Shown here in pieces: positions 55,901 to 61,709 of a DNA stretch of 64,000 bases. Positions within the stretch are counted from its first letter, which is position 1, and every line of letters begins with the position of its first letter. The DNA comes from Desulfonema magnum (lineage in GTDB: Bacteria > Desulfobacterota > Desulfobacteria > Desulfobacterales > 4be13): positions 6,221,633-6,285,632 of the forward strand of contig NZ_CP061800.1 in assembly GCF_017377395.1 (NCBI RefSeq), read 5' to 3'. Under the pieces are notes generated by a model. The model was not told the DNA's origin. It was given only the letters and a program-made list of their open reading frames with translations, and ran no database searches. A program made the translations under genes and the position numbers.

Positions 55901-56804
55901 CAGTGCCAATGCCTGTATCATCTTTCGAGACTACATCAACAAACCGCGGGTTGCCGTCCAAATCAGTACTTACCGAAATTGAGTTGTTATTACCAGCATC
56001 AATGGCAGGTGAATCAGATTCTAAAGCAAAATTTGAATCACCAACGAATTTTGGATCGCCAAATTTATTACCAGTTCCGGTAAAATTACTATTATTGTCA
56101 GTTTTAACAAGGCTATAAGTAATAGTTACTGTACCATCTATTTCGCTATTATCATCACCATTAAAAATACAGTTTGTTACTGTTGTGCTAGCACCATCTC
56201 TATTGGCTATCCCTTTTTTAATGTTCCCCGTGAATGTACAGTTAATTGCGTTCACCTCTCCACCATAACTGCGAATACCTCCTCCTATAACAGTAGCTTC
56301 GTTGTTGATGAAAAGGCAGTTAATAATATTTGTAGTACCGCTCCGGCTAATTATCCCACCGCCGTATTGAGATTTGTTTTGCTTAAAGATACAGTTTTTG
56401 ATATTTAAAGTACCACTATCCCCCTTGCATATTCCGCCGCCATATGGACCAGATGCATAGTTACCATTCTGAATCGTCAAGTTTGAGATTTCCACAGTGC
56501 CGCTAGTAATATTGAAAACACGAGACGAATTTTGACCATCAATAGCGAGACTGTCTGCACCTGGACCGGTAATGGTGAGGCTTCTATCAATAGTAAGCTG
56601 GCTACCCAACTTAATCGTGCCGGTAGCAGTAATATTAATAATGCTATCTCCAGAACTGTCAATTCCATCACGGAGTGATCCCGAACCGCTATCATTAGTA
56701 TTTTCAACATTATAGGCATAGGCTTGCATTGGATTAACAAAATTCATTCCACACACCATTAAAATCAAAATAACAATGAAGTTTACTAATATTTTTGCTT
56801 TCAT
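49908..56804 (-). CDS. Giant surface protein: beta-helix, Calx-beta, cadherin-like modules, dockerin
   Basis: A 2298-residue exported protein. Domains in order: signal peptide (1-28, ending Q-A-Y-A); a right-handed beta-helix/choice-of-anchor-Q region (about 30-330) with S-L-R-D-G-I-type starts and N-C-x-F repeats; three Calx-beta domains (about 340-700), each with V-T-E-G and closing D-D-like loops; an MBG-type domain (about 740-860) with V-T-A-D-D-K-T-R-P-Y; and five tandem modules of roughly 230-270 residues (about 950-2230). Each module couples W-Q-Y-S-L-D-N-G-x-T-W-N-D-F-type and R-F-V-P-x-x-x-Y motifs to a cadherin-like V-F-T-D-x-D-N unit. A C-terminal dockerin (about 2235-2298) has D-V-D-D-S-G-T-I-D and D-V-N-G-D-G-R-I-G. 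ATG 56804 follows AAAAGGAGAC; the longer start at 56876 reads into repeats. It is likely cell-surface and partnered by a cohesin. Confidence 0.88.
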   Translation of the reverse strand: MKAKILVNFIVILILMVCGMNFVNPMQAYAYNVENTNDSGSGSLRDGIDSSGDSIINITATGTIKLGSQLTIDRSLTITGPGADSLAIDGQNSSRVFNITSGTVEISNLTIQNGNYASGPYGGGICKGDSGTLNIKNCIFKQNKSQYGGGIISRSGTTNIINCLFINNEATVIGGGIRSYGGEVNAINCTFTGNIKKGIANRDGASTTVTNCIFNGDDNSEIDGTVTITYSLVKTDNNSNFTGTGNKFGDPKFVGDSNFALESDSPAIDAGNNNSISVSTDLDGNPRFVDVVSKDDTGIGTAPIVDMGAYERPPDEGVTISTTSVSVTEGNTTGESYTVKLNTTPSAKVYITVKPENKQIKVSSDGVTANSDGSITLEFENQTAKSITVTADDDEDVEGDHEVKITHTIDSDSADEYTKSSVKISPSSKVEVNITDNDKSLISISSDDSVMEGDDLVGKDIKFKVTLSKANPKTVTVYYKISGVTADEGTDYKVENPYDYTGDELTFAPDDLTKNIIVKIIGDEVSEPNEKFSVKLLDKPLVGSETDSNMADIDADNKEKTFTITNDDDPGVTISTDTVNVTEGSETTYTVKLNTFPTDDVKINLSIDDPFNLIQLINEAGDDIITTSSPLIFKTSNGKTPQKVKVVASHDKVATNYSPVKITHTIETNAEAYINASFSPNSEVTVNIADIDAEPQSITFDLGTRTYGDPAFTGATAPGGTVKLITSSNPSVATVNKSNSTVRIVGVGTTQICGEVPKSVKYLAASGCGTLTVNKKTLTVTADDKTRPYNTDNPQFTMSYSGWVGSDNVSVLDTPPTLSCSATKTSNAGTYPIVIGGGADDHYTFNYINSELEITQLDQTITSYDPLPALVNHGDNIPLNAQASSGLSVIFTSKTPEVALISRNKVNPTGYGDAVICATQPGNTNYNEAPELCQTITINAPPVISEGSAVTVNMDEDSDPRSFSLSLNATDQDGDNSRIRWKISKSPSHGTASASGSGSDKGIGYSPAANWSGTDSFQVQAYDTRGGTDIITVTVKVAAQNDAPVLHSHLSPELTAIDEDIDPTLNPGNTVAEILAQDSIEDVDGTPRQAIAVIAVDNTNGVWQYSTDSATQWSDFSDIRGDNITLEEARVLESSHKIRFLPNPDYPYGDYNGNAAFTFRAWDMTEGTAGSTIKITGIGGMTPFSSAQDQANITVNPLDDAPRVVSPILDITVLEDARDTVIDLGDVFTDIDNNDLLIVETIETIEESNVGPLQDSPLLDLSIVGDILTIAYESHQYGQAAVTILATSAEKTVKDQFNITVHSETDPPAIPIHQFPVLTSIEENNTNSPGDTVGDMVSGLFVTKNGYTYNECTADDGICVESEGFITDPDIPNTEAVIAIAVIGVNNTMGTWQYSLDNGGTWNDFTSVTGRFVNTDEEARVLTESHKVRFVPNPNYYGGSSFTFRAWDMTDGTTPGAVADVTAYGGTSAFSAVSDYAQIEVTPVDNPPTVFRPMDDVFVNMNAGNRTINLADVFTDIDNNPATITKQLEENTNWNLVTPFVDKNTLTLDFQQDKVGQAVITIRGQSNGKTVTDSFTVTVSDNQEQPLPAPGDQHLTPIPEDSFSNHGDTVADIFENVADENGNLITAIAVTSVNNEFGIWQYALENFEWKNFTSKTGGFIDLENETRVLDSSARIRFVPDTDYNGESVFRFQAYDLSNGGFPGQTLISGRRDTIPVPDNRGIIKVRPVDDPPTVDNPIENIMVTAPVTGRTINLSNVFTDVDVDNDDRDIIKAVESNTNPSLVTALIDRNTLTLNMYDSQRGNAVIRVRGTSNGKTVSDEFVVMINEAPVLDADHSPLLTDISEDETENDGDSVGDILADNSITDADGSPRKAMAVTEVDNTNGAWQYSLDHGETWHDFSLLTEIADLEDNAVLLEETNRIRFVPDTDYHGVTTFTFRAWDQNMGSPGKRENTSENGGASPFSEHTNIATLFVSSVDDPPIVARPIADVLMNYETSGKKIDLSDVFTDADNDDDEILKTVTGNDNSSLVYARVVDENILTLSFLKDQAGDALVTITGTSNGKSVSDEFMVGLNWSNYAPILDPTQDPKLNDIIRNPAVNPGTCVADIVVHGSVADIDTESPVNAIAVIAADNTYGVWQYSLDNGDTWNDFAFVSGMSADMETQARLLDGTLTDADTHKIRFVPDEDFTGLSTVTFRAYDKTSGTPGETADASINGGKTAFSSAYDDAVIMVNSCVAGETLPGDVDDSGTIDLLDAIIILKTLVGKNAGSICIYADVNGDGRIGTDEAVYVLRQLGSDF

Positions 56805-56875
56805 TTTTGTCTCCTTTTTTGGGTTGTCAAGTTTCTTGCTTCTCATCTCATCTTTTCTCATCTCATCTTTTCTCA

Positions 56876-57690
56876 TCTACATGGATTAGTGATAAGCAAG
56901 GATTATCGGGTTGCGCTTTCACATCATCCCTGCTTATCTCTAATCCGTGTAGATTTCTTTCATCTACATGGATCAGAGATAAGCAAGGATTATCGGGTTG
57001 CGCTTTCACATCATCCCTGCTTATCACTAATCCATGTAGATAAGCAAAGGATCAGAGATAAGCAAGGATTATCGGGTTGCGCTTTCACATCATTCCTGCT
57101 TATCACTAATCCATGTAGATTTCTTTCATCTACATGGATCAGAGATAAGCAAGGATTATCGGGTTGCGCTTTCACATCATCCCTGCTTATCACTAATCCG
57201 TGTAGATTTCTTTCATCTACATGGATTAGAGATAAGCAAGGATTATCGGGTTGCGCTTTCACATCATCCCTGCTTATCTCTAATCCATGTAGATAAGCAA
57301 AGGATCAGAGATAAGCAAGGATGACTGCACCTAATCCCTGCTTATCACTAATCCGTGTAGATTTCTTTCATCTACATGGATTAGAGATAAGCAAGGATTA
57401 TCGGGTTGCGCTTTCACATCATCCCTGCTTATCACTAATCCGTGTAGATTTCTTTCATCTACATGGATTAGTGATAAGCAAGGATTATCGGGTTGCGCTT
57501 TCACATCATCCCTGCTTATCACTAATCCATGTAGATAAGCAAAGGATCAGAGATAAGCAAGGATGACTGCACCTAATCCCTGCTTATCACTAATCCGTGT
57601 AGATTTCTTTCATCTACATGGATTAGAGATAAGCAAGGATTATCGGGTTGCGCTTTCACATCATCCCTGCTTATCACTAATCCGTGCAGA
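56876..57690. repeat. Hairpin repeat array upstream of the giant gene
   Basis: About ten imperfect copies of a unit built from TCTACATGGATTAGAGATAA, GCAAGGATTATCGGGTTGCG, TTTCACATCATCCCTGCTTA and TCACTAATCCGTGTAGA are arranged head to tail. The first and last parts of each unit are inverted copies, so each folds into a long hairpin. Two shorter units replace the middle with GATGACTGCACCTAATCCC. A lone relative lies at 59869-59942, and end fragments at 58127-58147 and 63038-63052. Confidence 0.85.
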
Positions 57691-57895
57691 TCTGTAGGGT
57701 GGGTGAAGCGAAGCGGAACCCACCATTCACAACTGTTTTCGGTATCTGATCTCCGACAAAATCTCCCTTTTGAATCTGATCAATAACTGGCTGAATATCC
57801 GAGCGGATATGACGGTATTTTTTTGCCAGCGAACGTAAATTGCGTTTGAATTCGGGAGTGAATTCCACATCAGGAGAAATCTTCTCATCCGTCAT
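57677..57895 (-). pseudogene. RelE-type toxin gene truncated at its 3' end
   Basis: The reading frame starts normally (M-T-D-E-K) and encodes F-T-P-E-F-K-R-N-L-R-S-L-A-K-K-Y-R-H-I-R-S-D-I and D-Q-I-Q-K-G-D-F-V-G-D-Q-I-P, the first 60 or so residues of a RelE/ParE-type toxin. After D-Q-I-P it runs into the GTAGGGTGGGTGAAGCGAAG repeat and ends with foreign residues, so the C-terminal strands with the catalytic Arg and Tyr are missing. It overlaps the antitoxin gene by 11 bases. Confidence 0.7.
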
Positions 57896-58106
57896 TTTCA
57901 ATACCTGTCCACAGTTCGTCAACCGGCATTGCCTCGCCGCTCATGGCTTCCTCCCAGCCTTGCCGGAAACTGCTCTCCGCGGGTTTCAGCGTTATACTCT
58001 CACGGAAACTCCGCACGATGTTCAGGAGGGTCGGAAGATATTCCCCGGGAGTTGCGTTTATTTCCTGAATAAGCTGATTTGTATAGGTTGTATGATAGTT
58101 GTTCAT
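57885..58106 (-). CDS. Antitoxin of the truncated RelE-type module
   Basis: A 73-residue protein: M-N-N-Y-H-T-T-Y, a long helix L-P-T-L-L-N-I-V-R-S-F-R-E-S-I and an acidic end with S-F-R-Q-G-W-E-E-A-M-S-G-E. It precedes and overlaps the toxin gene, as usual for this type. ATG 58106 is taken; the upstream reading to 58175 passes through a dispersed repeat. It is intact and could still bind related toxins. Its family is inferred from position and shape. Confidence 0.6.
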   Translation of the reverse strand: MNNYHTTYTNQLIQEINATPGEYLPTLLNIVRSFRESITLKPAESSFRQGWEEAMSGEAMPVDELWTGIENDG

Positions 58107-58144
58107 AAGTATATTCCTTAACCTGTTTATCACTAATCCGTGCA

Positions 58145-58190
58145 GATCTGTCCGGTGGGTTCCGCTGCGCTCCACCCACCCTACATTTTT
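58145..58190. repeat. GGTGGGTTCCGCTGCGCTCC palindromic repeat
   Basis: GGTGGGTTCCGCTGCGCTCC and the following CACCC pair around a short loop. Copies of this element lie at 57700-57723, 60855-60882, 63000-63030, 63070-63102 and 63216-63245, nearly always a few bases from the end of a small TA-type gene. Confidence 0.75.
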
Positions 58191-58208
58191 TTCCGAGCGC
58201 CCGGTTGC

Positions 58209-58468
58209 CCTTCGACAGGCTCAGGGCAAGTCGTTCCCGCTCCCTGAAGGGCAAGTCGTTCCCGCTCCCTGAAGGGCAAGTCGTTCCCGCTCCCTGAAGG
58301 GCAGGCCGTTCCCGCTCCCTGAAGGGCAGGCCGTTCCCGCTCCCTGAAGGGCAGGCCGTTCCCGCTCCCTGAAAGGCAGGCCGTTCCCGCTCCCTGAAGG
58401 GCAGGCCGTTCCCGCTCCCTGAAGGGCAGGCCGTTCCCGCTCCCTGAGCTTGTCGAAGGGAGCGGGAA
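58209..58468. repeat. Nine or so copies of a 25-bp repeat between inverted ends
   Basis: Units of 25 bases (GGGCAAGTCGTTCCCGCTCC plus CTGAA, later GGGCAGGCC variants) run from 58224 to about 58448. They are bracketed by CCCTTCGACAGGCTCAGGG and its inverted copy CCCTGAGCTTGTCGAAGGG. A compressed relative with CCCGCT hexamers between the same ends lies at 63127-63208. Confidence 0.85.
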
Positions 58469-58532
58469 CAGCCTGCCGAAGGGAGCGGGAACGGCCCGTC
58501 AATTTTGTCATATCCCAGACTTGGTATTTTGC

Positions 58533-58619
58533 TCATACAGCAATTTCCATGATCTCATTATTATCTGCGTAAACCATATCTTCTTCTGTCGGCTCCAGAT
58601 AAAGTTGTATTGCCTTTCT
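58533..58619 (-). pseudogene. C-terminal fragment of a HicB-like antitoxin
   Basis: Twenty-eight codons (R-K-A-I-Q-L-Y-L-E-P-T-E-E-D-M-V-Y-A-D-N and the E-I-M-E-I-A-V end) plus stop are nearly identical to the end of the HicB-like protein at 60892-61095. No start or N-terminal part is present. It is a partial gene duplicate, 17 bases before the SLOG-like gene's end. Confidence 0.75.
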
Positions 58620-58635
58620 GATGACAGTCCCATGA

Positions 58636-59229
58636 TCAATAAGCCTCTTGAAGCCGCCGAAGTATCGGATCAGCCTCAAACATATCTGTTTGTTTGTATT
58701 TCAGCCCTTGTATTTTTCTTCTTAACTGAATTTTTTTATCTGCTTTTTCAAAGGCGCTGCTGCTCATAACTGAAGTTAATCTTTCAAAATCAGCAATATC
58801 AGCAACCTTAATAAATGATTTCAGTTTGTTCACAAACACCAGGGATTTTTTGTTCTGACTCAGCAATTCATAGACATTACTTAACGTTCCGGTACTTTTT
58901 GAATCCCATACCATAAGTCCGTAATCACAGTCTTTCGCCATCTGAATATCTTTGGCAGTAAAGAAAAGCCTTGTATTTTTTTTGTAATCAGTCCTTATCT
59001 TTTCAACCTTCCATCTGCCAATATTATTTCTGGCGTAGTTACCGCTGCAATAAATTATTACATTTTTATATCCTTTTGAATCAACCAGTTCCTGAACAGA
59101 TGTATCTGCTCCGTTCGCATCCCCAAGCAGAATGGGGAAGCCTGAATTTATTATATTATCAATTCGTTGTTTTACCTTGTTGTCAATTTTTTTTATTCTG
59201 AGTGAGCCTGATATGAATATTTTATTCAT
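58636..59229 (-). CDS. SLOG/Rossmann-type nucleotide-binding protein
   Basis: A 197-residue cytoplasmic protein. It begins with I-F-I-S-G-S-L-R-I, has I-L-L-G-D-A-N-G-A-D near residue 33 and Y-K-N-V-I-I-Y-C-S-G, then D-C-D-Y-G-L-M-V-W-D-S-K-S-T-G-T near residue 100. This is a Rossmann-like fold with small-residue loops that suit binding a nucleotide or sugar phosphate, as in SLOG/DprA/LOG families. The C-terminus is basic and helical. Its ATG shares a base with the stop of the phosphoribosyltransferase gene (TGATG), so the two are one operon. The exact family is not named with confidence, and the function is unknown. Confidence 0.65.
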   Translation of the reverse strand: MNKIFISGSLRIKKIDNKVKQRIDNIINSGFPILLGDANGADTSVQELVDSKGYKNVIIYCSGNYARNNIGRWKVEKIRTDYKKNTRLFFTAKDIQMAKDCDYGLMVWDSKSTGTLSNVYELLSQNKKSLVFVNKLKSFIKVADIADFERLTSVMSSSAFEKADKKIQLRRKIQGLKYKQTDMFEADPILRRLQEAY

Positions 59230-59813
59230 CACTTAGTCCTTGAAAATGCAGCCACAAAAATTTTGCGGACCTTATTGTAAGTTCTCAGAACCCGGGTTGC
59301 AGCCGACAGAGATGCCCCGGAAGAATATAGGTCATCAATTACAAGAACGTCCCATAAACCACAGTTTGTTATCGCATCATTTATGCAAAAACACCCCATT
59401 AATGCCTTTACCCTGTCTTCTATAGTGAGTATATCTTTCATCTGAGGTGTTGTTCCTTTTTTTAACAAAATATTTTCAAAAAAAGGAAGATTCATTTTTT
59501 TTGAAACTCTCCTTGCCAGCTCGACAGTTGGCTGACTGGCACGATTTTTTGACGGAGGCATCGGAACAACAAATGATGCTGTCTGAAATGCTGACCTTAA
59601 ATTTTCAACCATTGTTTCTGCAAGAGGCTCGATTCTCGTCTGATCCTGCCTGTATTTGAGCCGGAAAATTGCCTCACCGATTTCAGTTCTTGTCGTGTCG
59701 AACTCCGGTTTCCCAAATTCATTATACCCTAAAAACTCACTATGTTTTACATGCCAATCTAAAACATATCCAATATCCCAGTTCCCCGCAATTTTCATTA
59801 TTTTTGTCTTCAT
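59229..59813 (-). CDS. ComF-like phosphoribosyltransferase
   Basis: A 194-residue protein with a PRPP-binding motif, D-V-L-V-I-D-D-L-Y-S-S-G-A-S near residue 160, the loop that holds phosphoribosyl pyrophosphate. Upstream, A-S-F-V-V-P-M-P-P-S-K near residue 81 and A-R-R-V-S-K-K-M near residue 99 match ComF/PRT folds. The N-terminal W-D-I-G-Y-V-L-D-W-H and Y-N-E-F-G-K-P-E-F-D-T-T-R segments recur in a group I recall beside SLOG-like genes. No zinc finger of true ComF is present. ATG 59813 is used, with an internal ATG at 59798 possible. It is the first gene of the two-gene operon. Confidence 0.75.
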   Translation of the reverse strand: MKTKIMKIAGNWDIGYVLDWHVKHSEFLGYNEFGKPEFDTTRTEIGEAIFRLKYRQDQTRIEPLAETMVENLRSAFQTASFVVPMPPSKNRASQPTVELARRVSKKMNLPFFENILLKKGTTPQMKDILTIEDRVKALMGCFCINDAITNCGLWDVLVIDDLYSSGASLSAATRVLRTYNKVRKIFVAAFSRTK

Positions 59814-59868
59814 TTCTAATATGTCTGAGAGGCTGATCAGTCAATGAAGCTTGTCAGTTCAGTACCCA

Positions 59869-59942
59869 CATGGATTAGGGATAAGCAGGGATTATTGCGT
59901 TCCGGCCCCCGTCATCCCTTGCTTATCCTAATCCATGCAGAT
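59869..59942. repeat. Single copy of the TACATGGATTAG hairpin repeat
   Basis: CATGGATTAGGGATAAGCAG faces TTGCTTATCCTAATCCATG across a 30-base loop, the same element as the array at 56876-57690, here solitary. Confidence 0.75.
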
Positions 59943-60000
59943 GCTTATCAATCCCTTTTTTTATACAAAATTCCTGTTGCGAAAAGCCCGCAAACCGGGG

Positions 60001-60312
60001 ATTCCCTGCCAAATTGCAAATTTGGCACTCCGGATGCTCATTCCCTGCCAAATTGCAAATTTGGCACTCCGGATGCTCATTCCCTGCCAAATTGCAAATT
60101 TGGCACTCCGGATGCTCATTCCCTGCCAAATTGCAAATTTGGCACTCCGGATGCTCATTCCCTGCCAAATTGCAAATTTGGCACTCCGGATGCTCATTCC
60201 CTGCCAAACTGCAAGTTTGGCATTCCGGATGCTTATTCCCTGCCAAACTGCAAGTTTGGCACTCCGGATGCTTATTCCCTGCCAAATTGCAAATTTGGCA
60301 CTCCGGATGCTT
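60001..60312. repeat. 39-bp hairpin repeat, eight copies
   Basis: Eight contiguous 39-base units, each ATTCCCT, then the hairpin GCCAAAT-TGCAA-ATTTGGC or GCCAAAC-TGCAA-GTTTGGC, then ACTCCGGATGCTC or ...GCTT. Units 1-5 and 8 have the A-T form, units 6-7 the G-C form. There are no spacers, so it is not a CRISPR array. Because 39 is divisible by three, several frames stay open through it, but no start or binding site supports translation. Confidence 0.95.
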
Positions 60313-60333
60313 CTTGGCACGATCATTTCGTGG

Positions 60334-60588
60334 CTATGTCATGTCTCTGTCTGCCGGATTCCGCATGATGAACATTTTTGCGACAGATGCTTCCAGAAAA
60401 ACAGGAGAAAAGCACTCGGCCGGATACAGATAGTCCTCGCCCTCCTCATCAATCACACGGATTTCATTGTGCCTCTCCGCGTCCTCATCCCGCAGTGACT
60501 GATAAATCTTCCACAGTTCAAGGGATGCCTCGTTTCCCTCATTGTCAATGCAGACAACAAGCCATTTTCCGTCAACATGGTTTATCAT
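60334..60588 (-). CDS. Small acidic conserved protein of an uncharacterised pair
   Basis: An 84-residue protein: M-I-N-H-V-D-G-K-W-L-V-V-C-I-D-N near the start, E-A-S-L-E-L-W-K-I-Y, then R-V-I-D-E-E-G-E-D-Y-L-Y-P-A near residue 46. I recall closely similar small proteins next to the upstream partner in several phyla, usually annotated hypothetical. A GTG at 60600 would overlap the partner's stop by four bases and add four residues; the ATG is preferred because it gives the usual start. Its acidity and pairing suggest an antitoxin-like or regulatory role, but nothing is established. Confidence 0.6.
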   Translation of the reverse strand: MINHVDGKWLVVCIDNEGNEASLELWKIYQSLRDEDAERHNEIRVIDEEGEDYLYPAECFSPVFLEASVAKMFIMRNPADRDMT

Positions 60589-60596
60589 AATTCTTC

Positions 60597-60830
60597 TCAC
60601 AGATAATGTTTTACCTTAATGTTTCTTTTTCCGATGCCGTGAGCTTCGAACCAATGAATTTCAGCCAGCCTGACAGAACCGTCCGAAAGCCGAACCTCTG
60701 CACATCCCTTCATCTTTCTCCAGTTGCCATGCCCGTAAAGCTTCTCAAGTCTTTTCCTGATCTTTACCGAGGAACCTTTTGCGATGACTTCTCTGTTGCG
60801 AATTTCGCTTAATATCTCTCTTACCTGCAT
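60597..60830 (-). CDS. Small basic conserved protein of an uncharacterised pair
   Basis: A 77-residue basic protein: M-Q-V-R-E-I-L-S-E-I, N-W-R-K-M-K-G-C-A-E-V-R-L-S-D-G-S near residue 42, and the end A-E-I-H-W-F-E-A-H-G-I-G-K-R-N-I-K-V-K. The H-W-(F/Y)-E-A-H-G-I-G motif is conserved in relatives as I remember them, with two His and one Glu that could be catalytic or metal-binding. It precedes the acidic gene with stop-start overlap. The upstream extension to 60884 is a dispersed repeat and is not used. Function unknown. Confidence 0.6.
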   Translation of the reverse strand: MQVREILSEIRNREVIAKGSSVKIRKRLEKLYGHGNWRKMKGCAEVRLSDGSVRLAEIHWFEAHGIGKRNIKVKHYL

Positions 60831-60891
60831 GATTTTGAACTTTGTAGTTTCGTAGGGTGGGTGGAGCGCAGCGGAACCCACCATTCACAAC

Positions 60892-61095
60892 TCATACAGC
60901 AATTTCCATGATCTCATTATTATCTGCGTAAACCATATCATCTTCTGTCGGCTCCAGATAAAGTTGTATTGCCTCTCTGATATTGGACAAAGCTTCCTCT
61001 TTGGTATCCCCCTCACTTATACATCCGGGCAGGCTCGGAACATATATTGTATAACCGCCTTCCTCGCTTGGTTCAAAAATTATTTTTAATTTCAT
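60892..61095 (-). CDS. HicB-like antitoxin, solitary
   Basis: A 67-residue protein with the HicB/UPF0150 fold signature: F-E-P-S-E-E-G-G-Y-T-I-Y-V-P-S-L-P-G-C-I-S-E-G-D-T near the start and E-A-L-S-N-I-R-E-A-I-Q-L-Y-L helix. There is no C-terminal DNA-binding domain. No HicA gene is present on either side; the upstream side is occupied by 39-bp repeats and the downstream side by the small paired genes. A duplicate of its last 28 codons lies at 58533-58619. It may be an orphan antitoxin left after loss of HicA. Confidence 0.85.
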   Translation of the reverse strand: MKLKIIFEPSEEGGYTIYVPSLPGCISEGDTKEEALSNIREAIQLYLEPTEDDMVYADNNEIMEIAV

Positions 61096-61186
61096 ATCGC
61101 ACCAATGTTTTAGTAGTTAAAATTTTTTTGATTCCCAGGCTCTGCCTCGTGACTTTACAAATCGGACGGCTCGTAAACAGGGGATG

Positions 61187-61276
61187 CTCTGCCAAACTGC
61201 AAGTTTGGCACTCCGGATGCTTATTCCCTGCCAAACTGCAAGTTTGGCACTCCGAATGCTTATTCCCTGCCAAACT
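61187..61276. repeat. 39-bp hairpin repeat, two and a half copies
   Basis: GCCAAACTGCAAGTTTGGC hairpins start at 61191 and 61230, followed by a third, cut after GCCAAACT at 61276 where a MITE is inserted. Confidence 0.9.
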
Positions 61277-61522
61277 GCTGATTATAAAGGATTTTGGGGA
61301 GGCTCCGGCCGTGAATATGACAGCGGATAAAAAGGATGAAACGGATATGACTTTTCAGATCGGCTTCCCGCGGCACCGGATTACGGGCTGCCTGCCGGGA
61401 TAAGGCTTTCCGGATCGGAAACACCCTTCGGGGAACCGCTGTCATATCGGCCGGTACTATCCGTTTCATCCCCTGAATCCGTTGTCATATTGCCGGCCTC
61501 CCCTAAATCCGTTATAATCAGC
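61277..61522. mobile_element. 246-bp MITE inserted in the 39-bp array with 6-bp target duplication
   Basis: The left end GCTGATTATAAAGGATTTTG and the right end CTAAATCCGTTATAATCAGC are inverted copies with few mismatches, continuing inward as GGGGAGGC/GCCTCCCC. CAAACT lies immediately outside both ends, and removing the element plus one CAAACT restores an intact 39-bp unit. The interior has paired GATATGAC-type segments but no gene. Right-end fragments occur near 19411 and 47930. Confidence 0.88.
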
Positions 61523-61700
61523 CAAACTGCAAGTTTGGCACTCCGGATGCTTATTCCCTGCCAAACTGCAAGTTTGGCACTCCGGATGCTTATTCCCTGC
61601 CAAACTGCAAGTTTGGCACTCCGGATGCTCATTCCCTGCCAAACTGCAAGTTTGGCACTCCGGATGCTCATTCCCTGCCAAACTGCAAATTTGGCACTCC
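61523..61700. repeat. 39-bp hairpin repeat, continuation of the array
   Basis: Five hairpins follow the MITE at 39-base steps. Four have the G-C form of the variable pair. The last reads GCCAAACTGCAAATTTGGC, with C opposite A, an uncompensated intermediate. Confidence 0.9.
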
Positions 61701-61709
61701 GGCTGCGGC

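Noticed and set aside
60001..60312. Possible CRISPR array
   Set aside because: The units are contiguous without unique spacers, and no cas genes are nearby.
59923..60498. Long open frames in both strands across the 39-bp repeats, encoding 13-residue peptide repeats
   Set aside because: The unit length is divisible by three, so several frames stay open automatically. No ribosome binding site or conserved domain supports them.
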